Shown here: positions 9,204 through 18,220 of the stretch, piece after piece | How positions within the stretch are numbered: position 1 is the stretch's first letter | Layout: each line of letters begins with the position of its first letter | Source: Pantoea cypripedii | GTDB lineage: Bacteria > Pseudomonadota > Gammaproteobacteria > Enterobacterales > Enterobacteriaceae | Direction: 5' to 3' | Length of the DNA stretch: 64,000 nucleotides | Assembly (NCBI RefSeq): GCF_002095535.1 | Contig: NZ_MLJI01000001.1 | Span: 1,415,832-1,479,831, forward strand | The notes under the pieces: model-generated | Told to the model about the DNA's origin: nothing | What the model saw: only the letters and a program-made list of their open reading frames with translations | The model's database searches: none | Position numbers and translations under genes: made by a program

Positions 9204-9932
9204 TTAGTGCGAAAGATAGTTGGCAAACGCTTCGGTTTGCGGCTGTGTAAAGTGGCTGGCGTCGCCCTGTTCCACAATGTGGCCGTTTTCCATGTACACC
9301 ACACGACTGGCAGTTTTACGTGCGACTTCCACTTCATGGGTGACGATCACCTGGGTAATCTGCGTCTGCGCCAGCTCACGAATAATGCTGACGATTTGCG
9401 CGGTAATTTCCGGGTCGAGCGCCGCGGTTGGTTCATCAAACAACAACACCTGCGGTTCCATCATCAGGGCGCGGGCAATTGCCACGCGTTGCTGCTGGCC
9501 GCCGGAAAGGTGCAGCGGGAAACGGTCGGCATAGGGCGTCAGACGCAAACGATCCAGCAGTTTGTCTGCCCTGGCGCGGGCCTGATCTTTGCTTAAACCC
9601 AGCACGCGGCAGGGGGCTTCCATCAGGTTCTGCAACACCGTCAGATGCGGCCACAGGTTGTATTGCTGAAATACCATGCCAACGTTTTGCCGCAGCTCGC
9701 GGATCGCGCTGTCTGACGGGGTTTTGCTGAAGTCAAAGTGATTACCGGCGATCTGCAAACTGCCGGAACGCGGTTGCTCCAGCAGATTGAGTACGCGCAG
9801 GAGTGAACTCTTACCCGCGCCGCTCGGACCGAGCAACACCAGCGTTTCACCCTGCGGGCAGGCCAGGTTGATATCGAACAGCGCCTGGTGGGCACCGTAA
9901 AAACAGTTAATGCCGGTTAGTTGAATACTCAT
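9204..9932 (-). CDS. artP: ArtP, arginine ABC transporter ATPase
   Basis: Energises arginine uptake with ArtQ/ArtM. The 242 residues (same as E. coli) contain Walker [10 protein letters not shown], the Q-loop in [10 protein letters not shown], signature LSGGQQQR, and Walker [14 protein letters not shown]. The ATG at 9932 ([13 protein letters not shown]) is the family start; a longer frame to 9977 has no homology. No strong ribosome-binding site is visible before it. The start codon lies within a tandem ARG-box element, so ArgR could block both transcription and initiation. First gene of artPIQM. Confidence 0.95.
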   Translation of the reverse strand: MSIQLTGINCFYGAHQALFDINLACPQGETLVLLGPSGAGKSSLLRVLNLLEQPRSGSLQIAGNHFDFSKTPSDSAIRELRQNVGMVFQQYNLWPHLTVLQNLMEAPCRVLGLSKDQARARADKLLDRLRLTPYADRFPLHLSGGQQQRVAIARALMMEPQVLLFDEPTAALDPEITAQIVSIIRELAQTQITQVIVTHEVEVARKTASRVVYMENGHIVEQGDASHFTQPQTEAFANYLSH

Positions 9933-9956
9933 GCGCAATAAATGAATAGCAATTGA
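9922..9956 (-). promoter_or_regulatory. Putative tandem ARG boxes over the artP start
   Basis: TGAATACTCATGCG (9922-9935) and TGAATAGCAATTGA (9943-9956) each have one perfect TGAAT arm and one degraded arm. Their starts are exactly 21 bp apart, as in ArgR operators. The first box includes the artP start codon (9930-9932), so part of its match may be due to the MSIQ codons. Confidence 0.45.
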
Positions 9957-10099
9957 TGCCGCGAATCTTAACGTCACCAGAATAGTTATGCAATTGAGGT
10001 GGGTTAAAATTTATTAAAGAGCAGTTAAACCTCAAAAGCGTAGCACAATATCGCGCCAGGCAAGGTCGATGCGGCCGATGGGATGCAAATTCTTCATAC

Positions 10100-10133
10100 G
10101 AAATTAACAAACAGCGCCGCCTGGGCGGCGCTG
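10100..10133 (-). terminator. ybjP terminator
   Basis: A 9-bp stem CAGCGCCGC/GCGGCGCTG (10112-10120 with 10125-10133, loop 4 nt) lies 6 bp past the ybjP stop and is followed on the minus strand by TTTGTTAATTT. Confidence 0.75.
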
Positions 10134-10139
10134 GACCCA

Positions 10140-10679
10140 TTAATGACTCTCTTCCAACAATTGGCGCAGCGAGCCGCCACCCGCATGCGGCCAGTCACCG
10201 ACGTAGCGCACATCATCCACCACCCAGCAGGTGCCTTCGTGGATCATCAACACTTCGTCCTGCCATTTTCGGTCACCACGGGTTAAATCAACGCGCAGCG
10301 GAATATTGCGCGCGTCGCGATTCGGGATAGTGGAGGCGCTTGCCACCTCGGCTGCGGTCGGACCTTGTGCCAGACTGGAGAACAGGTCGCCGGTGCGCCA
10401 GTCGGCGGGTTTATTGCTCAGCCCGTTAGCCTGCAACAGTTTCTGATACAGACGGTCGCTGAGATAAGGGCGGTATTTTGCCAGCGTCGAGTTATCCGGC
10501 AATCCCTGCGTCGGCTGGCTGACGCGTAAATCGTAGAACTGCTGGGCCACTGTGTCCGGTCCCCCATCGACGCAGGCTGCGGTACGCGGACCATTATCCT
10601 TAATCACCGGCTCAACGGTAGTACAGGCGCTGAGCAGCAGAGCAGCGGGAACAAGCAGCGCAAAGGCTTTGTTTCTCAT
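10140..10679 (-). CDS. ybjP: YbjP, predicted lipoprotein
   Basis: Lipoprotein of unknown function, 179 residues (E. coli about 171). The N-terminus MRNKAFALLVPAALLLSACTT has a lipobox (LSAC) with Cys19 as the lipidation site; Thr at +2 suggests outer-membrane sorting. The rest (YDLRVSQPTQG, WVVDDVRYVGDWP) resembles the YbjP/DUF3828 type of periplasmic domain. It lies between artP and amiD as in E. coli, without ybjQ. A terminator follows. Confidence 0.9.
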   Translation of the reverse strand: MRNKAFALLVPAALLLSACTTVEPVIKDNGPRTAACVDGGPDTVAQQFYDLRVSQPTQGLPDNSTLAKYRPYLSDRLYQKLLQANGLSNKPADWRTGDLFSSLAQGPTAAEVASASTIPNRDARNIPLRVDLTRGDRKWQDEVLMIHEGTCWVVDDVRYVGDWPHAGGGSLRQLLEESH

Positions 10680-10769
10680 CTATATTTCCTTGTTGTTCAC
10701 TGGCAAAGGACCATTTTTAGCATAAAGTATAGCCTTGCATTTACGCCGTACGAGCTAAAGGAGAGAGCA

Positions 10770-11606
10770 ATGGCGTTTCGTTTGTTGTGTGGCGGGCTGC
10801 TATTGGGGCTGTTGCTGCTGAGCGGCTGCCAGTCAACCCTTGAAGCGCGCCACGGTTATTGGGTCGATACCGCGCATCCGGCGCAGGGTGCCAGGCCACG
10901 AATCAAAGTCATCGTGATCCATTACACGGCAGAGGATTTTCCTTCTTCGCTGGCGACGCTCACCGATCGTGAGGTCAGCGCCCATTACCTGATTCCGACA
11001 CAGCCGCCGCAGCAGCAGGGGCAGGGTGTCGTCTGGCAACTGGTGCCGGAAAGCCAGCTGGCGTGGCATGCCGGGCCGAGCTTCTGGCGTGGAGCCACGC
11101 GTATCAATGACACCTCAATCGGCATTGAGCTGGTGAACAGCGGTTATCAGCGCACATTAACGGGACTGCGCTGGCAGGCGTTTACCCCGATGCAAATCAC
11201 GGCGCTGGAGGCACTGGTCAAAGACATCAGTGCGCGTTACGACATCCCGCCGGAAAATGTGGTGGGGCATAGCGATATCGCGCCGCAACGCAAACAGGAT
11301 CCGGGGCCGTTGTTTCCCTGGCGGCAGCTGGCGCTGGCGGGGTTAGGCGCCTGGCCTGATGACACAACGGTACAGCGTTATCTGGGTAACGAGGCGGCAG
11401 ATGCACCGGTTGATCAGAATGAATTGCTGGATGCTCTGCAACGCTATGGTTATGACGTTGCAGCGGCGAGTACCCCGGCGATGCAGCGTAAGGTCATTGC
11501 GGCGTTTCAGATGCATTTCAGGCCACGGGATTACCGTGGCCTGGCGGATGCGGAGACGCTGGCGATTGCCCGCGCCCTGCTGGCGAAATACGGCGCGGCG
11601 CAATAG
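10770..11606 (+). CDS. amiD: AmiD, lipoprotein N-acetylmuramoyl-L-alanine amidase
   Basis: Outer-membrane zinc amidase that cleaves peptide side chains from muramic acid, including anhydro-muropeptides. The 278 residues (E. coli 276) start with a lipoprotein signal (LLLLSGCQST; Cys about 20). An Amidase_2 domain (about 40-180) follows, with zinc ligands in IVIHYTAEDF and GHSDIAPQRKQDPGP and the IGIELVNSGY strand. A peptidoglycan-binding-like C-terminal domain lies at about 200-278. The start has AAAGGAGAG 6 nt upstream. It converges on ltaE with 9 bp between the stops; a small hairpin (11596-11611) spans the junction. Confidence 0.95.
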   Translation: MAFRLLCGGLLLGLLLLSGCQSTLEARHGYWVDTAHPAQGARPRIKVIVIHYTAEDFPSSLATLTDREVSAHYLIPTQPPQQQGQGVVWQLVPESQLAWHAGPSFWRGATRINDTSIGIELVNSGYQRTLTGLRWQAFTPMQITALEALVKDISARYDIPPENVVGHSDIAPQRKQDPGPLFPWRQLALAGLGAWPDDTTVQRYLGNEAADAPVDQNELLDALQRYGYDVAAASTPAMQRKVIAAFQMHFRPRDYRGLADAETLAIARALLAKYGAAQ

Positions 11607-11615
11607 CGCCGTCCG

Positions 11616-12620
11616 TCATGCCTGTTGCAGGAATGCCTGCCAGTGTGCGACCAGTTGGGTGAGGTCCTCACGGCTGACATCCAGATGGGTCACGATGCGC
11701 GTTACCGGACCGACGCTAATCAACACATCACGTGCGCTCAGCCACGCTTTCAACCCGTCAACCTGCTGCGCGGGCACCTTAACAAACAACATGTTGGTCT
11801 GCTGGCTCACCACTGCCACACCGAGACTCTTCAGCTGTTCACCAAGCCAGGCGGCGTTGTCGTGATCCTGCTGCAAACGCATCACGTTATGTTGCAGGGC
11901 ATATAAGCCCGCTGCGGCCAGAATGCCCGCCTGGCGCATTCCACCACCCACCATTTTACGCCAGCGGCGCGCTTGTTCGATGTAGGCTGCCGGGCCGCAC
12001 AGCAGCGATCCCACTGGCGTACCCAGCCCTTTGGACAGACAGATGGTCAGGGTATCGCAGTAGCGGGCAATGCCTTCCAGCGTGGTATTTTGTGCCACCA
12101 CGGCGTTAAAAATACGCGCGCCATCGATATGCAACGCCAGCTGGTGCTGACGCGTGAATTGATACGCCTGTTCCAGATAGCTGATTGGCAGCACTTTACC
12201 GTGATGGGTGTTTTCCAGGCTGAGCAGACGGGTACGCGCAAAGTGGATATCGTCTGGTTTAATCGCGGCAGCCACATCGGCCAGCGGCAGGGTGCCGTCT
12301 TCTGCGGCAAGGATCGGCTGCGGCTGAATGCTGCCCAGCACGGCGGCTCCACCGGCTTCATATTTGTAGTTATGCGCCTGCTGCCCAACGATATATTCAT
12401 CGCCACGCTGACAATGGCTGAGCAGCGCCACCAGATTGGCCTGGGTGCCGGTGGGGAAGAACAACGCCGCTTCTTTGCCGCTCATACAGGCGGCTTCGGC
12501 TTCCAGCGCATTGACGGTGGGATCGTCTCGGTAGACATCATCACCAGTTTCGGCAGCCATCATGGCGTCGAGCATGGCGGAACTTGGGCGGGTTACGGTA
12601 TCACTGCGTAAATCGATCAC
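11616..12620 (-). CDS. ltaE: LtaE, low-specificity L-threonine aldolase
   Basis: PLP enzyme that splits L-threonine and L-allo-threonine into glycine and acetaldehyde. The start is GTG at 12620 (reads MIDLRSDTVTRPS), 6 nt after AGGAGAG. The ATG 45 bp upstream lies inside the terminator region and adds non-homologous residues. Length is 334 (E. coli 333). Visible features are the fold-type I motif FPTGTQANLVALL, HIDGARIFNAVVA and the PLP-lysine motif ICLSKGLGTPVGS. It lies downstream of poxB but is separated from it by a terminator. Confidence 0.95.
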   Translation of the reverse strand: MIDLRSDTVTRPSSAMLDAMMAAETGDDVYRDDPTVNALEAEAACMSGKEAALFFPTGTQANLVALLSHCQRGDEYIVGQQAHNYKYEAGGAAVLGSIQPQPILAAEDGTLPLADVAAAIKPDDIHFARTRLLSLENTHHGKVLPISYLEQAYQFTRQHQLALHIDGARIFNAVVAQNTTLEGIARYCDTLTICLSKGLGTPVGSLLCGPAAYIEQARRWRKMVGGGMRQAGILAAAGLYALQHNVMRLQQDHDNAAWLGEQLKSLGVAVVSQQTNMLFVKVPAQQVDGLKAWLSARDVLISVGPVTRIVTHLDVSREDLTQLVAHWQAFLQQA

Positions 12621-12631
12621 GTCGCTCTCCT

Positions 12632-12658
12632 GAAAGAAAAAGCGGGCTGAGCGCCCGC
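12632..12658 (-). terminator. poxB terminator
   Basis: GCGGGC/GCCCGC stem (12642-12647 with 12653-12658, loop 5 nt) followed on the minus strand by TTTTTCTTTC. It ends inside the ltaE leader, just before the ltaE ribosome-binding site (revcomp 12625-12631). Confidence 0.8.
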
Positions 12659-12683
12659 ATCGCATTTTTTTGCCTGTCCCGTT

Positions 12684-14405
12684 TTACCTCAGCCAGTTGG
12701 TTTTCGCCAGCTCCACGATCTCATCGCCGCGGCCATTCAGAATCGCCCGCAGCATATACAGGCTGAAGCCTTTGGCTTGTTCCAGTTTTATTTGTGGCGG
12801 GATGGCCAGTTCTTCTTTGGCGGTGATCACATCCAGCAGCACCGGGCCGTCGTGGGCGAACGCCTGCTCCAGCGCACTATCCAGCTGCGAAGCCTTTTCC
12901 ACCCGAATGCCTTTGATGCCGCAGGCGGTGGCGATGGCGGCGAAATCCGGGTTCTCCAGTTCGGTGCCATCGGTCAAATAACCCCCGGCTTTCATCTCCA
13001 TCGCCACAAAACCCAGCACGCTGTTATTGAAAATCACCAGCTTCACCGGCAGCTTCAGTTGCGCCACCGAGATAAAATCGCCCATCAGCATACTGAAACC
13101 GCCATCGCCACACAGCGCTACCACCTGACGATTACCATCGATCGCCTGCGCCCCCAGCGCCTGCGGCATGGCATTGGCCATCGAACCGTGATTGAACGAA
13201 CCGAGCAGCCGCCGCTTACCGTTCATCTTCAGATAACGCGCTGCCCATACGGTCGGGGTGCCGACATCGCAGGTAAAGATGGCATCGTCAGCAGCGAAAT
13301 GGCTGATCTGCTGCGCCAGGTATTGCGGATGAATCGCCTGTTTATCATTGGCGCTGGCCAGCTCGTCCAGCCCTTTGCGCGCCTCTGCATAATGCTCCAG
13401 CGCGCTATCAAGATGCTGGCGATCGCTCTTGCTGCTGAGCTGTGGCAGCAGCGCCTGCAATGTCGCTTTGATATCGCCCACCAGCGCCATATCGACGTGG
13501 CTGTGCGCGCCGAGGCTGGCAGGATTGATATCAATCTGAATGATGTTGGCTTCCGCCGGATAGAACGGTCGATAGGGGAATTGTGTCCCGAGCAACACCA
13601 GGGTGCTGGCATTCATCATGGCGTGAAAACCGGACGAGAAACCAATCAGGCCGGTCATGCCGACATCGTAGGGATTGTCATACTCGATATGTTCTTTGCC
13701 GCGCATCGCATGCACCACCGGTGCTTTCAGCGTCTCGGCCAGTTTTACCACTTCAGCATGTGCACCCGCACAACCGCTACCGCACAGCAGGGTAATGTTT
13801 TTCGCCTCGTTCAGCGTGGCGGCCAGACGGCTGATTTCACTGGCGGAGGGCAGCACCTGCGGCAACTGCGGCGGATACCATTCGGCGCGTGCCCCTTCCG
13901 GAGCCGGTTTGAGTGCCACATCGCCCGGCAACACCACCACCGACACGCCACGATTCAGGATCGCTTTGCGCATCGCGATGCCCAGCACCTGCGGCAATTG
14001 CTCTGGGTTCGACACCAGTTCGCAATAATGGCTGCATTCGCGGAACAACTCTTGCGGATGGGTTTCCTGGAAGTAGCCGCTGCCGATTTCGCTGGAAGGG
14101 ATATGGGCGGCAATCGCCAGCACCGGTACGTGGTTACGATGGCAATCAAACAGGCCGTTGATCAGGTGCAGGTTGCCCGGCCCACAGGAACCGGCACAAA
14201 CCGCCAGCTCGCCGGTAATTTGCGCTTCGGCACCGGCGGCAAAGGCGGCGACCTCCTCGTGGCGCGTCGGCATCCATTTAATGGTGCCCATACGATTGAG
14301 GCTGTCGTTTAACCCATTCAGTGAATCACCGGTCACGCCCCAGATGCGCTTCACACCTGCGTTTTCCAGCGTTTTTGCCAGCAGCGCCGCAACAGTTTGC
14401 TTCAT
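12684..14405 (-). CDS. poxB: PoxB, pyruvate:ubiquinone oxidoreductase
   Basis: Peripheral membrane flavoenzyme that oxidatively decarboxylates pyruvate to acetate and CO2 and passes electrons to ubiquinone, mainly in stationary phase. The 573 residues (E. coli 572) have the usual three domains: N-terminal PYR domain ([25 protein letters not shown]), central FAD domain, and the ThDP/Mg motif [12 protein letters not shown] with VIFNN near 430-465. The C-terminal membrane-binding helix region is present ([18 protein letters not shown]). AGGAG stands 8 nt before the ATG. The hcr-hcp pair that precedes poxB in E. coli is absent. Confidence 0.97.
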   Translation of the reverse strand: MKQTVAALLAKTLENAGVKRIWGVTGDSLNGLNDSLNRMGTIKWMPTRHEEVAAFAAGAEAQITGELAVCAGSCGPGNLHLINGLFDCHRNHVPVLAIAAHIPSSEIGSGYFQETHPQELFRECSHYCELVSNPEQLPQVLGIAMRKAILNRGVSVVVLPGDVALKPAPEGARAEWYPPQLPQVLPSASEISRLAATLNEAKNITLLCGSGCAGAHAEVVKLAETLKAPVVHAMRGKEHIEYDNPYDVGMTGLIGFSSGFHAMMNASTLVLLGTQFPYRPFYPAEANIIQIDINPASLGAHSHVDMALVGDIKATLQALLPQLSSKSDRQHLDSALEHYAEARKGLDELASANDKQAIHPQYLAQQISHFAADDAIFTCDVGTPTVWAARYLKMNGKRRLLGSFNHGSMANAMPQALGAQAIDGNRQVVALCGDGGFSMLMGDFISVAQLKLPVKLVIFNNSVLGFVAMEMKAGGYLTDGTELENPDFAAIATACGIKGIRVEKASQLDSALEQAFAHDGPVLLDVITAKEELAIPPQIKLEQAKGFSLYMLRAILNGRGDEIVELAKTNWLR

Positions 14406-14462
14406 CGAACACTCCTTTCCGGGAATTTAACGTCAGTGAGAAAGGGTAGACGAAGGAATTCG

Positions 14463-14491
14463 GGCGTAGCCGTGAAAAAATGCGCTACGCC
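14463..14491 (-). other. Stem-loop downstream of lysO
   Basis: GGCGTAGC/GCTACGCC (14463-14470 with 14484-14491) forms an 8-bp stem with a 13-nt loop that holds six consecutive A on the plus strand (T on the minus strand). It lies 14 bp past the lysO stop. There is no U tract after the stem, so it may be an RNA end-protector rather than an intrinsic terminator. Confidence 0.5.
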
Positions 14492-14504
14492 ACTGGGGGA
14501 GGGA

Positions 14505-15404
14505 TCAGGCTGAGAACAGGGCGATCAGAATCGGTGCCAGCAGGCTCATGATAAAGCCATGCACAATCGCGGCCGGGACAATTTCCATCCCGCCTGCGCG
14601 TTGCAGAATCGGCAGAGTAAAATCCATCGAGGTGGCGCCGCTCAGCCCCAATGCGGTACAGCGATGGCGGGTGACCAGCAGCGGGATCAGCATGATGGCA
14701 AATAATTCACGCAGCAGATCATTGAAGAAAGCTGCGCTGCCCATCACCGGGCCGAAGGCTTCCGTCATCAGGATGCCGGAGAGAGAGTACCAGCCGAAAC
14801 CGCTCGCCAGTGCCAGCCCGGTTTTCAGCGGCAGACCGAGCAGCGTGGCAGCCAGTGCGCCGCCTGCCAGCGCGCTCATCAGTGAGACCGCCGCCACCAG
14901 CATGCCCCGGCGATTCAGCATCACCTGGCGCAGTGTCATGCCGCTGCCACGTAACTGAATGCCCACCAGAAATAGCATCAGGATCAGCGCGTACTCGCTG
15001 GCGGTAGAGGCGTGTCGCAATGGCGAGGCATGGGTCAGGCCCAGCAGAAAACCGGCCGCGACGGTCGCGCACAGCTTCACCGATTCCAGCGCCATCTGCC
15101 AGCGGGAAGGCAGCGTTTGTGGGCGATGGTTGTGTTGCCACGGCGAGCGCTTTTCCAGCAGCCACAGCGCACCCAGCGAGCAGGCGAGAATACACAACAT
15201 GCTGATCAACGCGGTGTGGAAGATGGTCAGCAGATTGCTGCCGAGGTTGTCGAGAAACGCCAGGCTGATCCCCATAAAAAACAGAATCAGGTAAACGATA
15301 TTACCGAGCAGACGGTTGACCGACTTCAGCAAACGCGGGCTATGGAACGGCAGCAACCAGCCGATAATCAGCGGCAGCAGGATAATGATCAGTCCGGTAT
15401 ACAT
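14505..15404 (-). CDS. lysO: LysO, L-lysine exporter
   Basis: Inner-membrane exporter of lysine and toxic lysine analogues (formerly YbjE). The 299-residue frame from the ATG at 15404 matches E. coli LysO in length. About eight hydrophobic segments are visible, with conserved LFFMGISLAFLDNL, MLFLVGIQLR, FGWYSLSGILMTEAFGP and GATSMDFTLPILQR. Two adjacent ATGs (15404, 15407) are possible and no good ribosome-binding site is seen for either. A frame to 15455 adds 17 unlikely residues. I saw no ARG box upstream, although ArgR controls the E. coli gene. Confidence 0.93.
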   Translation of the reverse strand: MYTGLIIILLPLIIGWLLPFHSPRLLKSVNRLLGNIVYLILFFMGISLAFLDNLGSNLLTIFHTALISMLCILACSLGALWLLEKRSPWQHNHRPQTLPSRWQMALESVKLCATVAAGFLLGLTHASPLRHASTASEYALILMLFLVGIQLRGSGMTLRQVMLNRRGMLVAAVSLMSALAGGALAATLLGLPLKTGLALASGFGWYSLSGILMTEAFGPVMGSAAFFNDLLRELFAIMLIPLLVTRHRCTALGLSGATSMDFTLPILQRAGGMEIVPAAIVHGFIMSLLAPILIALFSA

Positions 15405-15543
15405 CATGAGGCAGTTCGTCCCTGAAAAAAGAGGCGTCACGCTAACCAAAAACATCTGAAGTGTAAACCTTTTCCCCGCCAGATAACTTGACCAACCTAA
15501 CGCGGGCGACCATGCTCAGGCAAAGAAGAGGAAGAACGCTGCG

Positions 15544-17184
15544 ATGATTCTGGAACATATCGATATTCACGGTTTTCGTGGGATTAATCAGCTCTCGCTA
15601 CCGCTGACCAACACCAATCTGCTGATCGGGGAAAATGCCTGGGGTAAATCGAGCCTGCTCGATGCGCTCACGTTACTGCTGGCACCCGCGACCGAATCCT
15701 ATTTATTCACCGAACATGATTTCCACTTTCCCCCCGGTGATCTTGACGCGCGTATGCATCAGCTTCAGCTGGTGTTCCGCTTTCGTGCCGAAAATCATGA
15801 AGACGAACCCTTACTGGAGCCTTTCTGGCAGCGGGATAACGCCGGGCGTTACGTCAGCTTCAGCGCACGCGGCAAGCGCAGGGAGCAGGGGGTAAAAACC
15901 ACCCACCGCTTTATCGATGCCCGGGGTGACGTGCTGCCGCTGGAAGGGACGGCACAGGCGCTGGCCCATTTGCGCACCTGGTACCCGGTGTTGCGCGTGC
16001 GTGATGCCCGTTTTAGCCGGCGGGCGCGTCAGACAGAAAACGATCCGGCGCGGCGTGCCAGCACCATGAGTGAACTGGCGCTGGAAGTGGACAAACTGAC
16101 GCGCGATTTGGTCGCGCGGCCACAAATGCTCAGTGATGAATTGCTACGCCAGGGGCTGCACACCATGCAGCAATTGCTGGAACACTATTTTCTGGTGCAG
16201 CAACCGGGGGGTAGTGTGGCGCGGGTGGCACCGGAAGTCCGGGACGGCGGCGAGGGCTGGCGATCGCTGGATCAGCTCAATCATCTTATCGCCGGTACCG
16301 AATCACGTAGCCGTCAGGTGATTTTGCTGCGTATGTTTTCTCTGCTGATTCAGGCGCACGGTAACGCCCCTTTGCCGCCGGGTGCGCGGCCGCTGTTGCT
16401 GGTGGAAGACCCGGAAACCCGTCTGCATCCCATCATGCTGGCGGTGGCGTGGAATTTGCTGGATCTGATGCCGGTACAAAAAATTGCCACCACCAACTCG
16501 GGTGAGCTGCTGTCGCAGGTGCCGGTGGAGCATGTGTGTCGTCTGGTGCGTGAGCCGAGCCGGGTCGCCGCCTGGCGCATTGGTCCGGAAGGATTAAGCG
16601 CCGAGGAGAGCCGCCGCATTGGTTTCCACATTCGCGTCAATCGTCCGTCGGCTCTGTTTGCGCGCTGCTGGTTACTGGTGGAAGGGGAAACCGAAGTGTG
16701 GATCATTAACGAACTGGCGCGTCAGCGTGGTCATCACTTTGCGGCGGAAGGCGTCAAAGTGATTGAGTTTGCCCAGTCGGGACTGAAACCGCTGCTGAAA
16801 TTCGCCCGGCGTATGGGCATCGCCTGGCATGTGCTGACTGACGGCGACGATGCTGGTAAGAAGTATGCCGCCACCGCGCGTAGCCAGTTACAGCCGCACG
16901 AACATGAAAACGATCATCTGACACAATTACCCGCGCTGGATATTGAGAATTTCTTCTATAAGCAGGGATTTAGTGATGTCTATCATCAGATGGCGCACCT
17001 GCCGTTAAACGTACCGATGAATGCCAGGCGTATTATAACCAAAGCCATTCATCACAGTTCGAAGCCGGAACTGGCGATTGCCATAGCCCTGGCCGCTGCT
17101 GAACGCGGGCCAGAGGCGGTTCCGCCGCTGCTGGATACGTTGTTCTCGCGGGTGATGTGGCTGGGGCGTGGTAAGGCCGATTGA
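15544..17184 (+). CDS. ybjD: YbjD, OLD-family ATPase/TOPRIM protein
   Basis: 546 residues (E. coli 552). The N-terminal ABC-type ATPase has Walker A GENAWGKSS (29-37) and Walker B LLLVEDPETRLHP (about 280-292). The C-terminal TOPRIM domain has the acidic residues expected of a metal-dependent nuclease: LVEGETE with E380 and LTDGDDAG with D433 and D435. Proteins of this family include the phage P2 OLD nuclease and the GajA subunit of Gabija defence. The cellular role of YbjD is not established. It is flanked by core genes and shows no sign of recent transfer. A bidirectional terminator separates it from cspD. Confidence 0.92.
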   Translation: MILEHIDIHGFRGINQLSLPLTNTNLLIGENAWGKSSLLDALTLLLAPATESYLFTEHDFHFPPGDLDARMHQLQLVFRFRAENHEDEPLLEPFWQRDNAGRYVSFSARGKRREQGVKTTHRFIDARGDVLPLEGTAQALAHLRTWYPVLRVRDARFSRRARQTENDPARRASTMSELALEVDKLTRDLVARPQMLSDELLRQGLHTMQQLLEHYFLVQQPGGSVARVAPEVRDGGEGWRSLDQLNHLIAGTESRSRQVILLRMFSLLIQAHGNAPLPPGARPLLLVEDPETRLHPIMLAVAWNLLDLMPVQKIATTNSGELLSQVPVEHVCRLVREPSRVAAWRIGPEGLSAEESRRIGFHIRVNRPSALFARCWLLVEGETEVWIINELARQRGHHFAAEGVKVIEFAQSGLKPLLKFARRMGIAWHVLTDGDDAGKKYAATARSQLQPHEHENDHLTQLPALDIENFFYKQGFSDVYHQMAHLPLNVPMNARRIITKAIHHSSKPELAIAIALAAAERGPEAVPPLLDTLFSRVMWLGRGKAD

Positions 17185-17230
17185 TTTTATAGAAAAATCT
17201 TGCCGCCAAAGGACGTAAAATTCTCAAAAG

Positions 17231-17265
17231 AAAAATGCCAGCATCACTGGCTGGCATTTTTTTTT
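17231..17265. terminator. Bidirectional terminator between ybjD and cspD
   Basis: A 12-bp perfect stem (17231-17242 with 17250-17261, loop 7 nt) is flanked by A tracts on the left and T tracts on the right. It can end ybjD transcripts rightwards and cspD transcripts leftwards. Confidence 0.9.
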
Positions 17266-17299
17266 CGGGAGTGGTCAGAATGGATGAAGAGGCGCAGGG

Positions 17300-17521
17300 C
17301 TATGCCTGGACCGATGTTTCCACCGGCACGATCAAACTGGCATGGTTGCCTTTTGGCCCTTCATGGACATCGAACTGAACCTGCTGGCCGGCTTTCAGCG
17401 TTCTGTATCCCTCCATCTGAATCGTGGAGTAGTGTGCGAAGATATCGTCGCCGCCGCCAATCGGACAGATAAAACCGAAGCCTTTGGCGTTGTTGAACCA
17501 TTTAACAGTACCCGTCTCCAT
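17300..17521 (-). CDS. cspD: CspD, cold-shock-like replication inhibitor
   Basis: Single-stranded nucleic-acid-binding protein of the cold-shock fold; E. coli CspD is made in stationary phase and inhibits replication. The 73 residues (E. coli 74) start METGTVKWFNNAKGFGFI, which contains the RNP-1 motif KGFGFI; RNP-2 is DIFAHYS. The ATG at 17521 follows GAGGGAAG; eight extra upstream codons are not part of the family. It is divergent from clpS. In E. coli macAB would lie on its other side; here it is ybjD. Confidence 0.96.
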   Translation of the reverse strand: METGTVKWFNNAKGFGFICPIGGGDDIFAHYSTIQMEGYRTLKAGQQVQFDVHEGPKGNHASLIVPVETSVQA

Positions 17522-17844
17522 GCTTTTACTTCCCTCGCAAGACATTTTGATAAGTAGGTGAGGTCATTGAAGCTGTGAGTCGAGCTTGTTTAAAACTCAA
17601 TCAGCTTGTGTAAGTAGAATGTAGAGAAACGGTCCTTATCGTCAAGCAAACGACCCGAGCGCGCAGGGGGAAATTCATCAAAATTTGAGGCAGTTAACGC
17701 TATTGCAAATTTTGTGATACAGGTCGCGCATGCGCTTTCAGGTCCAATTTTTCATGAGGGAAAAGTGGCTTGACAGGCATGTTAAACTTTAGGTGTGGGC
17801 GCAGAATTGCGCGCAACCGTAACGCAGAATTTCGACGGAACATT
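17522..17844. other. cspD-clpS divergent intergenic region
   Basis: This 323-bp gene-free stretch must carry the promoters of both divergent genes. A perfect -35 hexamer TTGACA lies at 17770-17775, 70 bp before clpS, but no well-spaced -10 follows. The word AGCTTGT occurs twice about 23 bp apart near 17583-17612. I see no coding sequence or strong hairpin. Confidence 0.5.
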
Positions 17845-18165
17845 ATGGCAAACACAAACGACTGGCTTAATTTTGAACATCTGGCCGAAGACAAAGTACG
17901 CGAAGGGTTAAAGCCGCCTTCGATGTATAAAGTCATTCTGAATAATGACGATTATACACCTATGGAATTTGTTATTGACGTTCTGCAAAAGTTCTTTTCT
18001 TATGATGTTGAACGTGCAACGCAACTGATGTTGAAAGTTCACTACCAGGGAAAGGCAATCTGTGGTGTATTTACTGCAGAAGTGGCGGAAACCAAAGTTG
18101 CCCAGGTGAACAATTACGCACGAGATAATGAACATCCGTTGCTGTGTACGCTGGAAAAAGCCTGA
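17845..18165 (+). CDS. clpS: ClpS, N-degron adaptor for ClpAP
   Basis: Adaptor that binds N-end-rule substrates and delivers them to ClpA. The 106 residues are the same length as E. coli. Pocket residues D35, D36 ([10 protein letters not shown]) and H66 (KVHYQGK) are intact, as is the flexible N-terminal tail needed for delivery. The ATG at 17845 is the family start; a longer frame begins 75 bp upstream and has no homology. The ribosome-binding site is weak (CGGA). The gene precedes clpA by 55 bp in one operon. Confidence 0.96.
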   Translation: MANTNDWLNFEHLAEDKVREGLKPPSMYKVILNNDDYTPMEFVIDVLQKFFSYDVERATQLMLKVHYQGKAICGVFTAEVAETKVAQVNNYARDNEHPLLCTLEKA

Positions 18166-18220
18166 AACCGTCTCCATATAGGAGAAAGGTCGTCAGAGCG
18201 ATAATTGGGGGAGGTGCCTA

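Noticed and set aside
12777..14312. 511-codon plus-strand frame opposite poxB
   Set aside because: Mirror frame of poxB; the real enzyme is complete on the minus strand.
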